In this document: piece after piece, positions 1 through 9,701 of the stretch
Position numbering within the stretch: position 1 is the first letter of the stretch
How the letters are laid out: each line of letters starts with the position of its first letter
Source: Fulvivirga sediminis
GTDB taxonomy: Bacteria > Bacteroidota > Bacteroidia > Cytophagales > Cyclobacteriaceae
NCBI RefSeq assembly: GCF_016757215.1
Contig: NZ_JAESIY010000013.1
Location: 99,348 to 163,347, forward strand
Reading direction: 5' to 3'
Length of the DNA stretch: 64,000 nt
Made by a program: the position numbers and the translations under genes
The notes under the pieces: model-generated
The model's input: only the letters and a program-made list of their open reading frames with translations
Database searches by the model: none
Told to the model about the DNA's origin: nothing

Positions 1-31
1 AGATATTTAGAGCATCAAAAAAATCAGCTAT

Positions 32-1219
32 ATGAGAACAATAGACGATATTAATTTTAAAGGAAAAAAAGCCTTAATAAGAGTGGACTTCAACGTTCCT
101 CTAAATGAAAAATATGAAATAACTGATGATACCCGTATAAAAGCAGCGGTACCTACCATCAAAAAAATACTTGATGACGGTGGCTCTGCTATACTTATGT
201 CTCACTTGGGCAGACCAAAAGGAGGCCCTGAAGAGAAGTTCTCATTGAAACACTTAGTGAAAGAGCTTTCTGATAGATTCGGTAAAGAGGTGAAATTTGC
301 TTCTGACTGTGTTGGTTCTGAAGCAGAATCTAAAGCAGCAGAACTTAAAGAAGGCGAAATTTTATTATTAGAAAACCTTCGTTTCCATAATGAAGAAACT
401 AAAGGTGATGAAGCATTTGCCAAGAAACTATCTGTATTAGGAGATATCTACGTTAACGATGCCTTCGGAACAGCCCACCGTGCGCATGCTTCTACTAGCA
501 TTGTAGCTCAGTTTTTCGAAGAAAAAGTAAGTGGATATGTAATGTCTGCAGAATTAGAAAATGCTGAAAAAGTATTAAATAATCCTGAAAGACCTTTCAC
601 CGCTATTATGGGAGGAGCCAAAATCTCAGATAAAATCCTTATCATAGAAAAACTTCTTGATAAAGTAGACAACCTGATAATTGGAGGCGGTATGTCATAC
701 ACTTTTTCTAAAGCAAAAGGCGGCAAAATTGGTAATTCTCTATTGGAAGAAGATAAAATGGATTTATCGCTGGAGTTAGTAGAAAAAGCTAAGGCCAAAG
801 GCGTTAATCTTATTTTACCTTTAGACACAGTAGAAGCCGATGATTTCAGCAACGACGCTAACAAAAAAGTAGTAAAATCTGGCGAAATAGATGACAACTG
901 GGAGGGTTTAGATATTGGACCTGATACCATTAAGCTTTTTGCTGAAACTGTAGCTAAGTCTAAAACTGTTCTTTGGAACGGCCCTATGGGAGTATTTGAA
1001 TTCCCTGCTTTTGCAGTAGGTACAGAAGGAATAGCTGAAGCTGTGGTTCAAGCTACTGAAAATGGTGGTTTCTCATTAATTGGTGGTGGCGATTCAGCTT
1101 CTGCTATTAACAACCTGGGCTACGGAGACAAAGTTTCTTACGTATCTACTGGTGGTGGTGCTCTTCTAGAATATATGGAAGGAAAAGAACTACCTGGCGT
1201 AAAAGCTCTAGAGAATTAA
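32..1219 (+). CDS. pgk: Phosphoglycerate kinase
   Basis: Glycolytic enzyme that moves the phosphate of 1,3-bisphosphoglycerate to ADP, giving ATP and 3-phosphoglycerate in the cytoplasm. The 395-residue length is normal for the family. The N-terminal substrate motif RVDFNVPL is at residues 17-24, the basic-patch motif HLGRPKG near 58-64, a glycine-rich nucleotide stretch ([10 protein letters not shown]) near 217, and the C-terminal GGGDSASAI motif near 352. Both Rossmann-like lobes are complete. The gene ends in a strong factor-independent terminator, so it is probably transcribed apart from the TerB-like gene that follows. Its promoter lies before the window. Identification is secure. Confidence 0.98.
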   Translation: MRTIDDINFKGKKALIRVDFNVPLNEKYEITDDTRIKAAVPTIKKILDDGGSAILMSHLGRPKGGPEEKFSLKHLVKELSDRFGKEVKFASDCVGSEAESKAAELKEGEILLLENLRFHNEETKGDEAFAKKLSVLGDIYVNDAFGTAHRAHASTSIVAQFFEEKVSGYVMSAELENAEKVLNNPERPFTAIMGGAKISDKILIIEKLLDKVDNLIIGGGMSYTFSKAKGGKIGNSLLEEDKMDLSLELVEKAKAKGVNLILPLDTVEADDFSNDANKKVVKSGEIDDNWEGLDIGPDTIKLFAETVAKSKTVLWNGPMGVFEFPAFAVGTEGIAEAVVQATENGGFSLIGGGDSASAINNLGYGDKVSYVSTGGGALLEYMEGKELPGVKALEN

Positions 1220-1246
1220 TTTTTAAGATTAAGATAACTATTTACA

Positions 1247-1286
1247 AAGCTATCCTGCATACCCAAAACAGGATAGCTTATTTTTT
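1247..1286 (+). terminator. Terminator after pgk
   Basis: An 11-bp perfect stem (AAGCTATCCTG, 1247-1257, with CAGGATAGCTT, 1269-1279) closes an 11-nt loop and is followed by a run of six T. This is a classical factor-independent terminator placed 27 bases after the pgk stop codon. Confidence 0.9.
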
Positions 1287-1294
1287 AACTGTAT

Positions 1295-1702
1295 ATGTCA
1301 CTTTCAAAAGAAGAAAAACTCAGCCATTTATTTGATTTAATGAACATGGCGAAAGCAGATGATGCTATTCAAAAAATCGAATCAGTTTACATTTATAAGG
1401 TAGCCGAACGAATGGGCATAGACCAGCTAGAACTAGTAAAGCTGGAAACCTTAGGTGTAGAAAAAAGATCCTTTCCTAAAACTGAGCACCAGATCATCCC
1501 TCTTTTTCACAGGCTACTCATACTTATGTGTATAGATGCCAGCATAGATGACTTAGAAATTTCCTTCTGTAAAGACCTTGGCTTAAAGATGGGACTTAAT
1601 CCCTTTGCTGTAAATGAAATTGTTACTCTAGCTTGCCAAAAGCAACCCGAGCATCTCAGCCCAGATGAAATCAATACTATATTCAGAAGATTCTACAACT
1701 AA
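1295..1702 (+). CDS. TerB-like helical protein
   Basis: A 135-residue, all-helical, soluble protein that resembles the TerB-like (tellurite-resistance TerB) proteins common in Bacteroidota: an early helix with acidic KAD...IES pattern (about 19-30), and a second half with the DASIDDLEISFCKDLGLKMG pattern (about 81-100). Related proteins are thought to bind divalent metal or act as scaffolds, but no function is shown here and no other ter genes are nearby. It starts only 9 bases after the pgk terminator. Its stop codon overlaps by four bases the stop of the convergent DUF4291 gene. The family call is by pattern, so moderately sure. Confidence 0.6.
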   Translation: MSLSKEEKLSHLFDLMNMAKADDAIQKIESVYIYKVAERMGIDQLELVKLETLGVEKRSFPKTEHQIIPLFHRLLILMCIDASIDDLEISFCKDLGLKMGLNPFAVNEIVTLACQKQPEHLSPDEINTIFRRFYN

Positions 1703-2322
1703 TCTAACTGAAGTTTTTGAGCCAAAAGAGCAGATGTTTTATATACCTGCTCTGCCGGCACAAGCAGCTGATCATGATTATTGATCTTTTCCCGCTGGCT
1801 AGCCACGAAGTCAGTTACATCTTCAATACTTATAATAAAGTCTTCATTAAACTTCTTTAAAATATCGCCCTTCATGCCCAGCTGAATGGCACGCCTTTCC
1901 AGCTTTTCTCCATTTGGTCCATGATCAGGATCCCACTGCAAGCGAACCTCAGTCTGCTCTAATGCAGCTTTCCATGCTTCGTGACTTTCATAAACCTTTC
2001 CATTGAAAGATGAATAAGTAGCCTCTTCCAATATATTTTCAAAGCCTCCATGGCTGATCTTAATAGCCAAAATTCTCTCCTGACCTGCCTTAGTAGCCCA
2101 ACCTGCCCGATACATCATCCATAGAAAATTAGGTTTTATCCAGCTCATTCTGTCAAAACTATAATCAGTGCCACCAAACCTCTGGTGCTCCACCGCATAC
2201 GCCGCTATTGAAGGCCTGAAAGCCTGATAAACAATAATGCCCTCATCATCATAACTAGCAATAATATGCTGACCCTGCTTAGGGATTCTCTCTTTATATA
2301 ATTGATATTTTTCTGTTTTCAT
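1699..2322 (-). CDS. DUF4291 family protein
   Basis: A 207-residue soluble protein matching the DUF4291 family, which occurs in bacteria and fungi with no assigned reaction. Family-like stretches visible are YQAFRPSIAAYAVEHQRFGG (about 32-51) and the tryptophan-rich MSWIKPNFLWMMYRAGW segment (about 59-75), followed by LQWDPDHGPNGEKLERRAIQLG (two adjoining parts, about 128-149), all conserved in character for this family. It lies three bases after recQ on the same strand, so the two are probably co-transcribed, but that does not define its job. The stop overlaps that of the TerB-like gene. No signal peptide or membrane segment. Confidence 0.8.
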   Translation of the reverse strand: MKTEKYQLYKERIPKQGQHIIASYDDEGIIVYQAFRPSIAAYAVEHQRFGGTDYSFDRMSWIKPNFLWMMYRAGWATKAGQERILAIKISHGGFENILEEATYSSFNGKVYESHEAWKAALEQTEVRLQWDPDHGPNGEKLERRAIQLGMKGDILKKFNEDFIISIEDVTDFVASQREKINNHDQLLVPAEQVYKTSALLAQKLQLD

Positions 2323-2325
2323 TCT

Positions 2326-4233
2326 TCATTGCGATAAATGCAACCTTCTCTGCTCATCGTACATTAAGTCACCTACATCTATCATTTCTCTTATCATTTC
2401 TAATATTACATCTTTACTAGCAGGAGGCATTTTAAAGATCAATTCATCCAGCGTATGGGGTTCACTGGTCAACATCTTTATCACCTCCTCCTCATATTGT
2501 CTTGCCGCAGCTCCTCCTCCCTCATTCTTATTCGCAACGCAAACATCGCACACACCGCATTGATCATAATCCATTTCACCGAAGTATTCTAAAAGCAATC
2601 GTGTTCTACACTCATCTGTGTTCTGCACATAATTGATCATAGCTTTCATCTTGCTTATAGCATTATCTTCACGCTCCTGAAGACGCTTTTGGTTTAACTT
2701 GAGGTTAGTAGCATCTTTACGCGGAGTACTAAAAAAGACTTGTGGCTTATCTTTTCTCTCATCATAATCCAGAATACCCAACTCCGCCAGCTTCTGCAGC
2801 ATTTTCACTACTTCCTTATCAGAAACGCCTAGTAGCTTAGCTATTTGCACTTCAGATATTTTCATGAAATTATTAAAAAGCTCTCCTCCATATATTCTCA
2901 ACAGAACCTTAATAAAGACATCATATTTAGCATTAGCTATCTGAAACTCATAAAGGCTACGGTTATCAACGGCGATGTGAATTAATGAAGGATTATAAAA
3001 GCTCTCATTAAACTGTATCAGCTCTTCCTCTTCCAGCTTCTTCAAAGCATAGTACACCTCCATGTGATTGAGCTGATACATATCAGAAAACTCCTGAATA
3101 TCAAAGTTAAAACTCTGTCCCAATCCGCTGCCTACAGCCAGTTTATAATAATTAGCGAGACATTGATATACCTTTTTCATAAACTCAACCGATGGGTACT
3201 GCTGCCTTATTTTTTGCGCCAGATCCTCTAGATCAGATTGATTATGAATAATTACAGCATAGGCCTTTTTCTCATCTCTACCTGCTCTGCCTGCTTCCTG
3301 ATAGTAAGATTCTATATCTTGTGGTAGCTCCATATGTACCACTACGCGCACATCAGGCTTATCGATACCCATACCAAAGGCATTGGTAGCTACCATCACT
3401 CTCCTTTTATCATTAATCCACTCATCTTGCTTTCTTACACGTTCTTCGTGCGTGAGGCCTGCATTATAAAAATCTGCTGATATGCCGTTTTTATACAAAA
3501 ACTGAGCTATTTCTTTGGTTCCCTTTCTGCTTCTGGCATATACTATAGCTGTGCCTTTCACATTTCTAAGCACCTCTAGCAGTTTTCTTTCTTTATCCTC
3601 TACCTCTCTTACAGAATAAGATAAGTTACTTCTTGAAAAGCTCTTCTGAAATACTTGACCATTTTTAAACTGAAGTTTATCCTGAATATCAGCTTTCACT
3701 TCAGGGGTAGCAGTAGCCGTAAGTGCAATAACATTGACCTGAGGTATAAGCTCTCTTATTTCTGCTATATGTAGATAGGCAGGCCTAAAATCATAACCCC
3801 ATTGAGAGATACAATGCGACTCATCCACTGCCAACAGCCCAACCTTCATTTTTTGCACTCTCTCCTGAAAAAGATCTGTTTGCAACCGCTCTGGCGAGAG
3901 GTATAAAAATTTAACAGCTCCATAAACACAGTTATCCAGCTTAATATCAATTTCTCTTTTACCCATGCCTGAATAAATGGCTTCAGCCTTAATCCCTCTT
4001 TTTTTGAGCTGCTCTACCTGATCTTTCATAAGAGCGATGAGTGGTGTTATTACTATGCATACACCTTCTTTCAGCATGGCTGGCACCTGAAAGCACACAG
4101 ACTTCCCTCCTCCTGTAGGCAATAACGCCAGGGTATCATGCCCAGCCAGCACGGAATCTACGATTTCTTCCTGCACCTCCCTGAAGCTATCATAGCCCCA
4201 GTATTTCTTTAGCACCTCCAAAGTTGGTTTCAT
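2326..4233 (-). CDS. recQ: ATP-dependent DNA helicase RecQ
   Basis: 3'-5' DNA helicase of recombination and fork repair. Counting from the chosen start, Walker A TGGGKS ends near residue 45, the DEAH-type box is DESHCISQWGYDF near 137-149, and the second RecA lobe carries the arginine-finger motif QEAGRAGRD near 315. The RQC zinc-binding cysteines are visible (CRTRLLLEYFG followed by CGVCDVC, about 530-560), then a C-terminal extension in place of a typical HRDC. I chose the ATG at 4233 because the protein then begins MKPTLEVLKKYWGY, the usual RecQ beginning; the frame is open back to 4266. About 635 residues, normal for Bacteroidota RecQ. Confidence 0.95.
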   Translation of the reverse strand: MKPTLEVLKKYWGYDSFREVQEEIVDSVLAGHDTLALLPTGGGKSVCFQVPAMLKEGVCIVITPLIALMKDQVEQLKKRGIKAEAIYSGMGKREIDIKLDNCVYGAVKFLYLSPERLQTDLFQERVQKMKVGLLAVDESHCISQWGYDFRPAYLHIAEIRELIPQVNVIALTATATPEVKADIQDKLQFKNGQVFQKSFSRSNLSYSVREVEDKERKLLEVLRNVKGTAIVYARSRKGTKEIAQFLYKNGISADFYNAGLTHEERVRKQDEWINDKRRVMVATNAFGMGIDKPDVRVVVHMELPQDIESYYQEAGRAGRDEKKAYAVIIHNQSDLEDLAQKIRQQYPSVEFMKKVYQCLANYYKLAVGSGLGQSFNFDIQEFSDMYQLNHMEVYYALKKLEEEELIQFNESFYNPSLIHIAVDNRSLYEFQIANAKYDVFIKVLLRIYGGELFNNFMKISEVQIAKLLGVSDKEVVKMLQKLAELGILDYDERKDKPQVFFSTPRKDATNLKLNQKRLQEREDNAISKMKAMINYVQNTDECRTRLLLEYFGEMDYDQCGVCDVCVANKNEGGGAAARQYEEEVIKMLTSEPHTLDELIFKMPPASKDVILEMIREMIDVGDLMYDEQRRLHLSQ

Positions 4234-4282
4234 AGGCGCAAAATATACATATAGATTACAAAACAACCACCCTAATTAGCAC

Positions 4283-4317
4283 AAAAAAAGAGGTAGCCGT
4301 TGTTTCAGCTACCTCTT
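4283..4317 (-). terminator. Terminator after solute-binding protein gene
   Basis: A 10-bp stem (AAGAGGTAGC, 4288-4297, with GCTACCTCTT, 4308-4317) is followed on the minus strand by a run of seven T (4283-4289 on the plus strand as A). It ends transcription of the minus-strand gene whose stop is at 4349 and separates it from recQ. Confidence 0.85.
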
Positions 4318-4348
4318 AATTGTTTGTTTTGTTTAGGTAATGTAATTT

Positions 4349-5218
4349 TTATTGTACTGCCGCCAAAAGCTTTACTCCTGTATCTCCTAAATGTTTGGTG
4401 AGAATCTTTTTATAGGAAACAGTATTAGTATAGCCTCCGTTAGCCGCGAAAAATTCTTCCATTAATGGGCTCCAATCACTATTCTTTGGCATAATAAAGC
4501 CAAATCGTTCTGAAGACTTATCCCCAACAGGGTGCCTTTTTAAAGGTTTTCCTTGAGCTAGTGCATCCAAATAAAATGCTAAGTCAAGGTACGAAAAAGA
4601 TTTGGGATCTGACAAAACTTTTTCTTCAGCTTCACGGCTAGATGACACATAAGCTATTTTCATAGCAGGAAAATAATTTTTCTTAATATCTAACAGCCTT
4701 TGCTCATTAAGTGTTCCTTTAGCCGCATAAGCAGTTAAACCAGCAAAGGTACTTTCTATATTACTCAAATCATTAAGGGTAGATACGCCTGGCTGAGTAA
4801 TAAGAATAGCATTATTAGTAATAAATGGAGGACTAAATTTCAAAATTTTCTTTCTGGCATCAGTAATGGTGATATTACCAAGGCCAAAAACACCTGCATT
4901 ACTAGCTTTCACTTTTTCAAACATACCGCTAAAACTAGAGCCATCTCCCACAAACTTAGTAGACAAGGAAACACCTTTAGTTCTATTCACATATTCAACA
5001 AAATCATTCATGATATCTATGCAGATGCCCGTTAATTGACCTGACTGATCTTTATAGACAAAGCCTGGCGTCTCTACATAGGCAAGAGAAATAGTGCCCT
5101 CTCCGGAAGACTGCACTTGCTTCCAGGTATCTCCACGGTACTGTGCATAGCCTGAGCTGCACACTAAAACAATTAAGGTTGACAAACAAATTTTACGTAG
5201 GTTCAAGAATACTTTCAT
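4349..5218 (-). CDS. Periplasmic solute-binding protein, family 3
   Basis: A 289-residue secreted protein of the bacterial extracellular solute-binding family 3 fold (amino-acid type). There is a clear signal peptide ending near residue 25 (CSSGYAQ). The ligand-binding start YVETPGFVYKDQSGQLTGICIDI is seen in adjoining pieces around 47-69, and the family signature ITDARKKILKFSPPF is near 116-130. No permease or ATPase gene adjoins it, so it may serve as a stand-alone binding protein or work with a transporter elsewhere; the ligand cannot be read. It is flanked by its own terminator and a gap upstream, so it is likely monocistronic. Confidence 0.75.
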   Translation of the reverse strand: MKVFLNLRKICLSTLIVLVCSSGYAQYRGDTWKQVQSSGEGTISLAYVETPGFVYKDQSGQLTGICIDIMNDFVEYVNRTKGVSLSTKFVGDGSSFSGMFEKVKASNAGVFGLGNITITDARKKILKFSPPFITNNAILITQPGVSTLNDLSNIESTFAGLTAYAAKGTLNEQRLLDIKKNYFPAMKIAYVSSSREAEEKVLSDPKSFSYLDLAFYLDALAQGKPLKRHPVGDKSSERFGFIMPKNSDWSPLMEEFFAANGGYTNTVSYKKILTKHLGDTGVKLLAAVQ

Positions 5219-5316
5219 AGGTTAATTAGTATTAAAGTAAGCTACTATGTTACCAAATAAACATCACTAATCCTATATTAACAAGCCGAAAACGATCCCA
5301 GAAAATTCATATAAAT

Positions 5317-6090
5317 TCACCAATTAACCGATACCTTATTAAGAAATGAATTGATTCCCTTTCTACAATCATCAGTAGCTCTCGCCTCTGCATTTTTTCT
5401 AGCGGCATAGTCCAAACCCTCTTCCAATGACATTTCAGGCACCTTTGCAATCATCTTCTTAGTGAATTCCATTGACTGACCACTGTTATTCTTGATTAGC
5501 ATTTCTGCGAAAACCTTCACTTCTTCTTTCAATTGCGTCACATTGACAATTTTATTAATTAATCCACAATTACTTGCATCAGAAGCAGTAATCAATTCAC
5601 CTGTTAAAAGCAGCTCTTTACTCTTCATCTCCCCAATTTTTCTAAGTAAAAACACCTTAACTATTGCGGGAATAAAGCCAATTCTCACTTCAGTATATCC
5701 GAATTTGGCTTCAGGGACAGAAAATACAAAATCACAAACTGTAGCCAAGCCACAGCCACCAGCAATGGCATGTCCCTGCACCTGCGCTATAACCACCTTA
5801 TTTAGTGTATATATCTGATAAAAGAGTTCTTTAAGGTGATTGGAATCCTCTAGGTTTTCTTCAAAGGTATTGCTCTGCAGCTGCTGAATATAAGCTAAAT
5901 CTGCCCCTGCACAGAAGGCTTTCCCCTCAGCCGCAAGCACTACCACCTTCACTTGCTCATCTTCCGAAGCTCTGCTAAACGCCTCTTTTAATTCCGTGAC
6001 CACTTCATAACTGAGTGCATTCCTTTTTTCAGGACGATTTAAGGTGATATACCCTATTCTATCTTCAATTTCGTATTTTACAAATTGCAT
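5317..6090 (-). CDS. Enoyl-CoA hydratase/isomerase family protein
   Basis: A 257-residue crotonase-fold enzyme. The oxyanion-hole segment AFCAGADLAYI (about 58-68) and the second glycine pair in GHAIAGGCGLATVCDF (about 105-120) are present, followed by the acidic TEVRIGFIPA segment (about 132-141) that holds a catalytic glutamate in hydratases. It likely acts in beta-oxidation or degradation of branched acyl-CoA (a methylglutaconyl-CoA hydratase is a fair alternative); the substrate is not readable. It begins 13 bases after comEC on the same strand, so the two are probably co-transcribed, although their functions look unrelated. Confidence 0.85.
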   Translation of the reverse strand: MQFVKYEIEDRIGYITLNRPEKRNALSYEVVTELKEAFSRASEDEQVKVVVLAAEGKAFCAGADLAYIQQLQSNTFEENLEDSNHLKELFYQIYTLNKVVIAQVQGHAIAGGCGLATVCDFVFSVPEAKFGYTEVRIGFIPAIVKVFLLRKIGEMKSKELLLTGELITASDASNCGLINKIVNVTQLKEEVKVFAEMLIKNNSGQSMEFTKKMIAKVPEMSLEEGLDYAARKNAEARATDDCRKGINSFLNKVSVNW

Positions 6091-6103
6091 ATTTCTTCAT
6101 TAG

Positions 6104-8173
6104 TTAAATATCTATAATAACGGCACCATCGTTTACCGATTTACATTCTACTTGTAATTTTTGAGCTTCCTTTTCAAGGTTTACACGCCTCCAATGATTA
6201 ACAGCGCTATCAATAATGAGTTGATCATAATCAAAATTATCATTCACCCAAGTTAAAGACTTTTGAAAGCCCTTGCTTATCACCAACACGTCTGCCCTCC
6301 CAGGCTTGGCAAGTTTTAGCTGATCTGGAATGGAATCAGAAAGAATAACGAAAAGGGTCTCTTTCCATAAAATAAACTCCAGGCCATACTGTTTTCTATA
6401 ACCAGAATAATTGAAACAAAGTATTTTTGAGTCCAAATGCCTACTTAGCCGGTTGCCACTCACATGAAAATCTATGGATGAATCACCCTCCTCAGGCTCA
6501 TAAGCTACCAAATGGTGATCAGCAAAAAAATCAATTACGCTCTGACCTTGAATATCATAAAAGACCACCTTACTTTCTGCACTTTCGATCATATCCCAGA
6601 CTCTCACCACACTAAAAAGTGAGGCCAATACTAATGAAAAATAAGCTAATCGAACTTTCTTCACTTGGAATAGCAATAAAAAAGTAACAATGGCCGCAAT
6701 AATGAACACAGTCTCGACAGCGGAAAAATGGATGTCAGTAATTTGGGAAAAAGGCAATTCTTTTAGGTAAAACAGGGAGGTGTTAATCAACCAAACAATG
6801 CCCTGTACCAGCAACCCTAAATAATAAGCACCCAGCTCCCATGCCCCGATAAAAATCACACCTAAGCCTCCACACAGCACTATCAGAGCTCCAGGTATCA
6901 CAATAATATTTGACAAGAAAAAATAGGTGGGAAACTGATGAAAGTAATAAATACCCAAAGGAAAAGTAGCCAACTGAGCGGCCAGTGAAACCGTGGTAAT
7001 TCCCCAAGCCCAATCTGCTAATTTACTATCAAAAACATAAAGACCATAAAGCTTAGGCTGCACGTACACAATGCCCAGCACAGCCAAGTAAGACAGCTGA
7101 AACCCTACTGACATGATCAAATAAGGGTCAAATAACAATAATACAAAAGCCGATACAGACAGGGTATTATAAATATTGGTTTGCCTGCCTGTAGCCTGTG
7201 CAATTATTATAGCTGTAAACATGGTAGTAGCTCGTAATACTGACGCTGAAAAGCCTGTAAGCATAGCGTAAGCCCAAAGTAGTAGCAGAGAAATAAATGC
7301 TAGCAGCCAGGGACCATATTTTATATATTTAAGACTACCAAGAGCTACTGTAATTAAAAGGTATATTATACCTACATGCAGCCCTGACACCGCCAATACA
7401 TGCATAGCACCGGAAGCAGCATAGGCTTGCTGTACTTCATCATCTACATCATCTTTTAGCCCCAATACCAGCGCCTTTACAATACCCAATTCTCGCTGAC
7501 TTCTAATATTTTTTTCCAGCTGCTGAACTGCCCATAGTCTTAGCTGATAAGACCGTTTGAAAAATGCATTGGCATCATGCCCCACCAGGAAATAATCGCC
7601 TTGCCTAACAAAGCTCTGATGATAAATATTCTTATAGCTTAGAAATTGCTTATAATCAAACTCATATGGATTCTTGGGAGGTTCTATCTCATTTGGCTGT
7701 CCGTGTATGAGAAGCTCATCTCCATAGGCAAAGAGCGTATCCTTACGAAGATAAATGTACATTCTGGCCTTGGCGGAACACCACTTGCCCGAAGTCTGAT
7801 ATTGCATCAGCTCCGCCTCATACTGGTATGTGTTTTCTTTTTCAACGGGAGGCTTACTTATAAAAACGGTGTAATAATCTATCTCACCTGAGCCATTCAA
7901 TAAATGATCATTATCAAGAGCCTGATTATGCCATAATACACATGCATAACCCAAAAAGAAAGTGGTAACAAAGCCCGCTACCGCCAGCCAATAATGAAAG
8001 TAAAAGAGCTTCTTCCTTAAAAGAACAAAAAGCACTAAATAGCCTCCACAACAGACTATAGCTATAATAATCGCAGCTTCTCTATCTAATAATGGATAGT
8101 AAATAGCCAGCAACACACCCGCTATAAAGCTGATAGCGATTCGTACAAAGGCATAAGGTATCCACTGAAGCAT
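6104..8173 (-). CDS. comEC: ComEC/Rec2-type DNA-uptake channel, short form
   Basis: A 689-residue polytopic membrane protein. The N-terminal part has two or more membrane segments and a DUF4131-like soluble region; the Competence domain is clear from GLKDDVDDEVQQAYAASGAM (about 239-258) followed directly by HVLAVSGLHVGII and many hydrophobic helices. Known ComEC proteins move single-stranded DNA across the inner membrane. The C-terminal 170 residues are soluble but show no HxHxDH metallo-beta-lactamase motif, so the nuclease-like domain seen in many Proteobacteria and Firmicutes is absent or unrecognisable, as is usual in Bacteroidota. Whether natural transformation occurs cannot be told. Confidence 0.88.
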   Translation of the reverse strand: MLQWIPYAFVRIAISFIAGVLLAIYYPLLDREAAIIIAIVCCGGYLVLFVLLRKKLFYFHYWLAVAGFVTTFFLGYACVLWHNQALDNDHLLNGSGEIDYYTVFISKPPVEKENTYQYEAELMQYQTSGKWCSAKARMYIYLRKDTLFAYGDELLIHGQPNEIEPPKNPYEFDYKQFLSYKNIYHQSFVRQGDYFLVGHDANAFFKRSYQLRLWAVQQLEKNIRSQRELGIVKALVLGLKDDVDDEVQQAYAASGAMHVLAVSGLHVGIIYLLITVALGSLKYIKYGPWLLAFISLLLLWAYAMLTGFSASVLRATTMFTAIIIAQATGRQTNIYNTLSVSAFVLLLFDPYLIMSVGFQLSYLAVLGIVYVQPKLYGLYVFDSKLADWAWGITTVSLAAQLATFPLGIYYFHQFPTYFFLSNIIVIPGALIVLCGGLGVIFIGAWELGAYYLGLLVQGIVWLINTSLFYLKELPFSQITDIHFSAVETVFIIAAIVTFLLLFQVKKVRLAYFSLVLASLFSVVRVWDMIESAESKVVFYDIQGQSVIDFFADHHLVAYEPEEGDSSIDFHVSGNRLSRHLDSKILCFNYSGYRKQYGLEFILWKETLFVILSDSIPDQLKLAKPGRADVLVISKGFQKSLTWVNDNFDYDQLIIDSAVNHWRRVNLEKEAQKLQVECKSVNDGAVIIDI

Positions 8174-8223
8174 ACCTTAATTTAATAAAAAACTAGCAGT
8201 AGTCTTTTATCAACCTCTTATGT

Positions 8224-8254
8224 AATACAGCTAAGAAAGGTTTAGCAATGTATT
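8224..8254 (-). terminator. Possible hairpin after the GNAT gene
   Basis: An interrupted inverted repeat, AATACA-GCTAA (8224-8234) with TTAGC-aa-TGTATT (8242-8254), lies between the acetyltransferase stop and the comEC start. It has no T run, so it may be a weak terminator or an RNA processing/stability hairpin. Confidence 0.35.
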
Positions 8255-8281
8255 ATGAAGTGAAATGTGATGACTTTCATG

Positions 8282-8710
8282 CTACCTGACCATTTTTTGA
8301 TGTTCAATATCGCATTCCATAAACCGTTCGCCTTCCGGGTTAAAATCAAATTTGGCATAAAGTGGCATAGCAGAAACCTGTGCATTGAGATATAGTTTTT
8401 TACCTTCTGTATCTGGCAATGATGCAACATGCTCCAGCACTGCTTTCACCAAAGCACTTCCCACCCCTTTTCCTCGGCGGGACTTGATTACAGCAAATCT
8501 CTCCAGTTTTATACCATCAGCGGTTTCTCTCCATCTGGCGGCTCCGCAAGGCACCTGATCATCCCATGCTACAAAGTGATAGCTACTATCTTCATATTGA
8601 TCATACTCCTCTTCTTCAGGCACATTTTGTTCATCTATGAAAACCTCCCTTCTTATATCATATACCTTCTTAAGCACTTCCTTGTCTGAGGTCTGTTCAG
8701 CTCTTATCAT
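8282..8710 (-). CDS. GNAT family N-acetyltransferase
   Basis: A 142-residue acetyl-CoA-dependent acyltransferase, ElaA/YjcF-like in type. The N-terminal IRREVFIDEQNVPEEEEYD segment (about 18-37) and the acetyl-CoA pyrophosphate loop SRRGKGVGSALV (about 83-94) are visible, followed by LNAQVSAMPLYAKFDF typical of the family end. The substrate is unknown. I chose the ATG at 8710; it overlaps the end of phoH by 14 bases, so translation is probably coupled. The frame is open a little further upstream (8737), but those residues are a basic run that reads as phoH sequence in another frame. Confidence 0.85.
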   Translation of the reverse strand: MIRAEQTSDKEVLKKVYDIRREVFIDEQNVPEEEEYDQYEDSSYHFVAWDDQVPCGAARWRETADGIKLERFAVIKSRRGKGVGSALVKAVLEHVASLPDTEGKKLYLNAQVSAMPLYAKFDFNPEGERFMECDIEHQKMVR

Positions 8711-9656
8711 TCTCCTCTTTCTTTTCGTAATCATCATATGCCGAAATAATGCTCTTCACTATTTTGTGTCTAACCACATCTTTACCGGTAAGCTCCACAA
8801 AGCCTATTCCTTTCACATCTTTCAATATTCTTACCGACTCTATCAACCCAGATTTTTGCTTTTTAGGCAAATCTATCTGAGAGCTATCTCCTGTAATGAT
8901 CACCTTCGAGTTAGGCCCCATTCTAGTAAGGAACATTTTGATTTGCATAGGAGTGGTATTCTGCGCTTCATCTAACAAGATAAAGGCATTATTCAAAGTT
9001 CTACCACGCATATATGCCAAAGGAGCTATTTCTATTACATTATTTTCCATGTAATACTTTAACTTCTCTGAAGGCACCATGTCAAACAAGGCATCATAAA
9101 TAGGCCTCAAATATGGGTCTAATTTCTCTTTCAGGTCACCCGGCAAAAACCCAAGTGTTTCTCCCGCTTCTACAGCAGGCCTGGTAATGATGATTTTCTT
9201 TACCTCTTTGTTTTTCAGTGCCTTCACCGCCAATGCTACAGATATATATGTTTTACCCGTACCGGCAGGCCCCAAAGCAAATACCAAGTCGTTATTTCTC
9301 ACCGCATATACCAGCTTCTGCTGATTTAATGTTTTGGGCTTAATAACAAAACCTCTGGTACCGTATATCAATACCTCATCCTCATCCGGCAGCTTATCTT
9401 CCGCCTCTTTAGTAAGGTAATTTTGAACATTTTCTTCTGTTACCTTTCCATACTTGTGATAGTGTGCTATAAGTGAGTTGAGGATATCATTGATCTTAAG
9501 AATTTCGGTAGTACTACCTTTAATTCTTATCTCATTGCCTCTTGAAACAATCTTGCTTTTAGGAAAAGCTGAAGCTACTTCTGATATGTTTCTATTTTGC
9601 ACTCCCAGGAAATCAATAAGGGAGATGTTTTCCAGCGTAATGACTTTTTCTACCAA
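8697..9656 (-). CDS. phoH: PhoH family ATPase
   Basis: A 319-residue PhoH/YbeZ-like protein: an N-terminal KH-like region (about 20-80) and a P-loop ATPase/helicase-like domain with Walker A ALGPAGTGKTYISVALAV (about 129-146) and Walker B FILLDEAQNT (about 225-234). Homologues act in RNA metabolism and ribosome/RNA quality control with YbeY. The start reads as TTG at 9656; the family usually begins with this VEKVITLENISLI sequence and I see no better ATG. It is the first gene of a possible phoH-GNAT unit and has a well-formed Bacteroidota promoter upstream. Confidence 0.92.
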   Translation of the reverse strand: MVEKVITLENISLIDFLGVQNRNISEVASAFPKSKIVSRGNEIRIKGSTTEILKINDILNSLIAHYHKYGKVTEENVQNYLTKEAEDKLPDEDEVLIYGTRGFVIKPKTLNQQKLVYAVRNNDLVFALGPAGTGKTYISVALAVKALKNKEVKKIIITRPAVEAGETLGFLPGDLKEKLDPYLRPIYDALFDMVPSEKLKYYMENNVIEIAPLAYMRGRTLNNAFILLDEAQNTTPMQIKMFLTRMGPNSKVIITGDSSQIDLPKKQKSGLIESVRILKDVKGIGFVELTGKDVVRHKIVKSIISAYDDYEKKEENDKS

Positions 9657-9701
9657 ATGCTAATTAATTTTAAATCGGATTTTTAATGGTTAATTTTTGG
9701 T

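Noticed and set aside
202..930. Minus-strand open frames inside pgk
   Set aside because: They are shadows of the strongly supported pgk frame; no start context or family likeness.
8242..8430. 62-residue minus-strand frame overlapping the GNAT gene
   Set aside because: It is out of frame with the well-supported acetyltransferase and has no family features.
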